This document shows, piece by piece, positions 30,347 to 32,269 of a stretch of DNA of 32,269 nt. The DNA comes from DATDSR01 sp038062165. Its GTDB lineage: Bacteria > Patescibacteriota > Minisyncoccia > Phycocordibacterales > DATDSR01. The stretch is from the NCBI GenBank assembly GCA_038062165.1, contig JBBTXQ010000039.1, positions 1-32,269 of the forward strand, read 5' to 3'. Each line of letters starts with the position of its first letter. Position 1 is the first letter of the stretch. The notes below the pieces were generated by a model. The model saw only the letters and a program-made list of their open reading frames with translations, did no database searches and was not told the origin of the DNA. The translations under genes were made by a program, and so were the position numbers.

Positions 30347-31998
30347 TCCTCGTTGCTATCCTTCTCCTAGCGCTGGGGGTGCGCTTAATCGGCATCGATT
30401 ATGGCTTGCCACTCGCTCTCGTTCATGACGAACCGCCATTTATATTTGGCGCGCTTAAAATGCTCGAGCTCAAGACGCTTATTCCAGCACTGCATTCAAG
30501 TGATTTTGAAAGCGCCATGTACTACCCGCCATATCTCTCATATTTATATCTACCATTTTTTGCTCTAGTAATTGGCTTCAAATATCTTTTCGTCACACAC
30601 GATCTCGCGCTCTTAAAGAATCTTTTAACTGCCGATCCCACCATCTTTTTTCTAATAGCCAGAATTATTTCTGCCTTTTTGGGTACAGCAACAGTTTATC
30701 TTGTTTATCTTATTAGCAAACGCTTATTCAATTCATACAAAACTGCTCTTCTCTCCGCGCTTTTTCTAGCCCTCTCATACTCGCATGTACTCTTTTCGCA
30801 CTGGGGCCGCCATTGGGTGCCAGTCACGTTCATCTTCACTCTGGCGATTTATTTTTTGACCAGAACTGATTGGTCAGATAGTAAACGCTACTTATTATCT
30901 GCACTAACTTTGGGATTGGGTGTGGGTGTGAATTATCAAATGGCTGTGGGTATTTTGATCTTGCCACTCTGGTATCTCTTCTATAACCGGCGTTCTATCA
31001 GAGAGGCACTAAGTGCGCGTTATGTGTGGCAAGCGCTGGCAGTTTTTGCGAGCTTGGGTGTGCTTGCTTATGTTTTGTACCCAGCCGGACTCCCCGTAAA
31101 TAGTTCTGATGTGATCAATTCAGGCAAAAGTTTGGTGGGCTTCCTAACGGGCTATGCATTCCATTTTTCAACCTTCATTTTCAACGACCCAGCCCTCTTA
31201 TTATTTACTTTGATTGGCATATTTTTTGCTTGGAAACGCGAACGTAATCTACTCTACACCCTCCTCTCATTTATTTTCCTCTATATTGCAGTTTTCTATA
31301 TTCTCTTATTTCAGGTTGATCGCTACATAATCATGCTTTTGCCCATGCTCGCTCTCCTAGCCGGCTATGGCGCAAACGCCTTCTTGGAACGCGCAGAACT
31401 TGCCACTAATCGCAACCGGGTAACCTTGGTTACCCGGTTGCTGGTTGCCATTATTCTTCTTTATTCCGGAGCTTCAGTTGCCCGTTTAAACTTTTTATTG
31501 CTCAAAAACGATACTCGTATTCAAGCAATTAATTTTATTAAATCAAATATTCCTGCCGGCGCGAAAATATTAGTGGCCGGTGAACAAATGCGCATATCAA
31601 GCACGCCCGAGGCCATTGCCGAGCAAGAGAAACTGGATCCAGATTCACTGCGCAGTGTTGATCGCGCCGAGAGGGAATTAGATCTACCAGATGCGTATCA
31701 CGCGCTTAATCTCTACACTGTCAGAAGCAAAGCATTTGATCCCACTGTTTACAATTACTTAATCCTCGACCAAGACTTCATCACTCGCAAAAATCTCCCC
31801 TCTTTTAATTCACTTAGAGGCAAGGCCTCTAAGTTGGTAACTTTTGAGGGTTATGAGAGACGCACGCAAGATCTTGTTAATTGGCTTGGTGGTGGGCTCT
31901 CTGCTCGCGAGACTCTCAAGTGGTTCGCCGGAGGCTTCTTACATCTCTGGTCTATCCCCAACGCCGGCCCCACGGTCGTAGTACGAGAAATTAAGTAG
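30322..31998 (+). CDS. GT-C membrane glycosyltransferase (GT39/ArnT-like), 558 aa
   Basis: About eleven to twelve membrane helices and the N-terminal loop motif VHDEPPF (D36-E37), the catalytic acidic pair of GT-C enzymes using polyprenyl-phosphate sugars, identify the family. The soluble C-terminal part (about 400-558) is extracytoplasmic. With GtrA and the GT2 enzyme it forms the common triad that makes, flips and uses a lipid-linked sugar; the acceptor may be surface protein or glycan. Two perfect palindromes lie inside, at residues 364-373 (within a loop between helices) and 497-504. The start overlaps the previous gene by 25 nt. Confidence 0.85.
   Translation: MDIKKSKLILVAILLLALGVRLIGIDYGLPLALVHDEPPFIFGALKMLELKTLIPALHSSDFESAMYYPPYLSYLYLPFFALVIGFKYLFVTHDLALLKNLLTADPTIFFLIARIISAFLGTATVYLVYLISKRLFNSYKTALLSALFLALSYSHVLFSHWGRHWVPVTFIFTLAIYFLTRTDWSDSKRYLLSALTLGLGVGVNYQMAVGILILPLWYLFYNRRSIREALSARYVWQALAVFASLGVLAYVLYPAGLPVNSSDVINSGKSLVGFLTGYAFHFSTFIFNDPALLLFTLIGIFFAWKRERNLLYTLLSFIFLYIAVFYILLFQVDRYIIMLLPMLALLAGYGANAFLERAELATNRNRVTLVTRLLVAIILLYSGASVARLNFLLLKNDTRIQAINFIKSNIPAGAKILVAGEQMRISSTPEAIAEQEKLDPDSLRSVDRAERELDLPDAYHALNLYTVRSKAFDPTVYNYLILDQDFITRKNLPSFNSLRGKASKLVTFEGYERRTQDLVNWLGGGLSARETLKWFAGGFLHLWSIPNAGPTVVVREIK
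31412..31441. repeat. Perfect 30-nt palindrome in the GT-C gene (14+2+14)
   Basis: GCAACCGGGTAACC and GGTTACCCGGTTGC flank TT. The GGTTACCCGG core is shared with the palindromes at 16291 and 26461. Confidence 0.92.
31812..31834. repeat. Palindrome in the GT-C gene (10+3+10)
   Basis: ACTTAGAGGC and GCCTCTAAGT flank AAG. It encodes residues SLRGKASK in the extracytoplasmic part. Confidence 0.9.
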
Positions 31999-32007
31999 TG
32001 CTACAAT
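31999..32007 (+). promoter_or_regulatory. Extended -10 box directly after a stop codon
   Basis: TGcTACAAT at 31999-32007 begins right after the TAG of the GT-C gene and lies 6 nt before the ATG at 32014. The transcript should be leaderless. Confidence 0.7.
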
Positions 32008-32013
32008 CAAACC

Positions 32014-32269
32014 ATGCGCAAGTTCTTGATTTTTACCTTTCTTCTTGCAAATTATTCGTTATTTATTCCAGTCACCAGCGCCACCTCCCCAGTTTGCACC
32101 GGCATACCCACAACCACCGGCACCTACTTTCAGAATTTCTCTTCGGTCGAGTACAGTCCAGAGGGGCTACTCATCCTGCACTTCAGGATCAATTCTGCCA
32201 TGGCGGGAGCAAATCGTACCATCGATAGCGACGACTATCTTAGAAATGACGAATGCGACGCCGGCACAA
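32014..32269 (+). CDS. Secreted protein, N-terminal part, cut by the window end
   Basis: The frame is open to the window end (85 codons). It begins MRKFLIFTFLLANYSLFIPVTSA, a clear signal peptide with probable cleavage after TSA, and continues with a Thr/Ser-rich region holding two cysteines. An extended -10 box 6 nt upstream supports the start. The product cannot be named from this part. Another frame in the same place (31998-32228) has no such features. Confidence 0.75.
   Translation, partial: MRKFLIFTFLLANYSLFIPVTSATSPVCTGIPTTTGTYFQNFSSVEYSPEGLLILHFRINSAMAGANRTIDSDDYLRNDECDAGT

Noticed and set aside
31998..32228. 76-aa frame at the window end
   Set aside because: The overlapping frame from 32014 has a signal peptide and an extended -10 box 6 nt upstream.

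Overview
The window looks like a chromosomal segment of a Candidate Phyla Radiation (Patescibacteria) bacterium, probably of the Parcubacteria group. The clues are a divergent 16S rRNA interrupted by a group I intron, a tRNA without encoded CCA, dense overlapping genes, a lone VirD4/TraG-like ATPase, dockerin and cohesin surface proteins, and a standard code in which UGA is a stop. The lineage is inferred from gene content; no database was searched.

Layout. 1-709: the 3' part of a 16S rRNA gene split by a 256-nt group I intron. 710-1507: a spacer with one small zinc-ribbon-like ORF, a run of hairpins and tRNA-Ile(GAT); no 23S or 5S gene follows anywhere in the window. 1534-2082: a membrane PH-domain protein. 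2197-12929: a cell-surface locus on the + strand. It holds two large secreted beta-rich proteins, a small secreted paralogue of the C-terminal module of one of them, a membrane-anchored two-domain protein resembling WxL-interacting proteins, a secreted dockerin protein, and two membrane-anchored cohesin proteins. 12888-14404 (- strand): a VUT-family transporter and a threonine-synthase-like PLP enzyme. 14459-14626: a LysW-like carrier protein too short for most gene callers. 14804-14971: an unassigned structured RNA with its own promoter and terminator. 14963-19891 (- strand): a peptidoglycan-related cluster (ATP-grasp ligase, NlpC/P60-like hydrolase, MraY, ATE/FemX-like aminoacyltransferase, Mpl-like Mur ligase). 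19895-24268: rsmI, a kinase, two membrane or secreted proteins and a VirD4-like ATPase. 24307-31998: a glycan-assembly operon (four GT4-type glycosyltransferases, GtrA flippase, a GT2/zinc-ribbon/methyltransferase fusion and a GT-C membrane glycosyltransferase). 32014-end: the start of another secreted protein.

Expression. Many genes have a TATAAT-like -10 box only 6-9 nt before the start codon, so their mRNAs should be leaderless, and almost none has a Shine-Dalgarno sequence. In agreement, the 16S 3' tail aligns without gaps to E. coli up to UGGA but has AUUAUUCA where UCACCUCC is expected, so the anti-SD is not visible. Twice the TGA stop of the upstream gene supplies the TG of the next gene's extended -10 box.

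The most interesting points are the compact cohesin-dockerin surface system, the intron plus missing anti-SD in the 16S gene, the promoter architecture, the unassigned RNA at 14804-14971, and perfect short palindromes inserted in frame into many unrelated genes.
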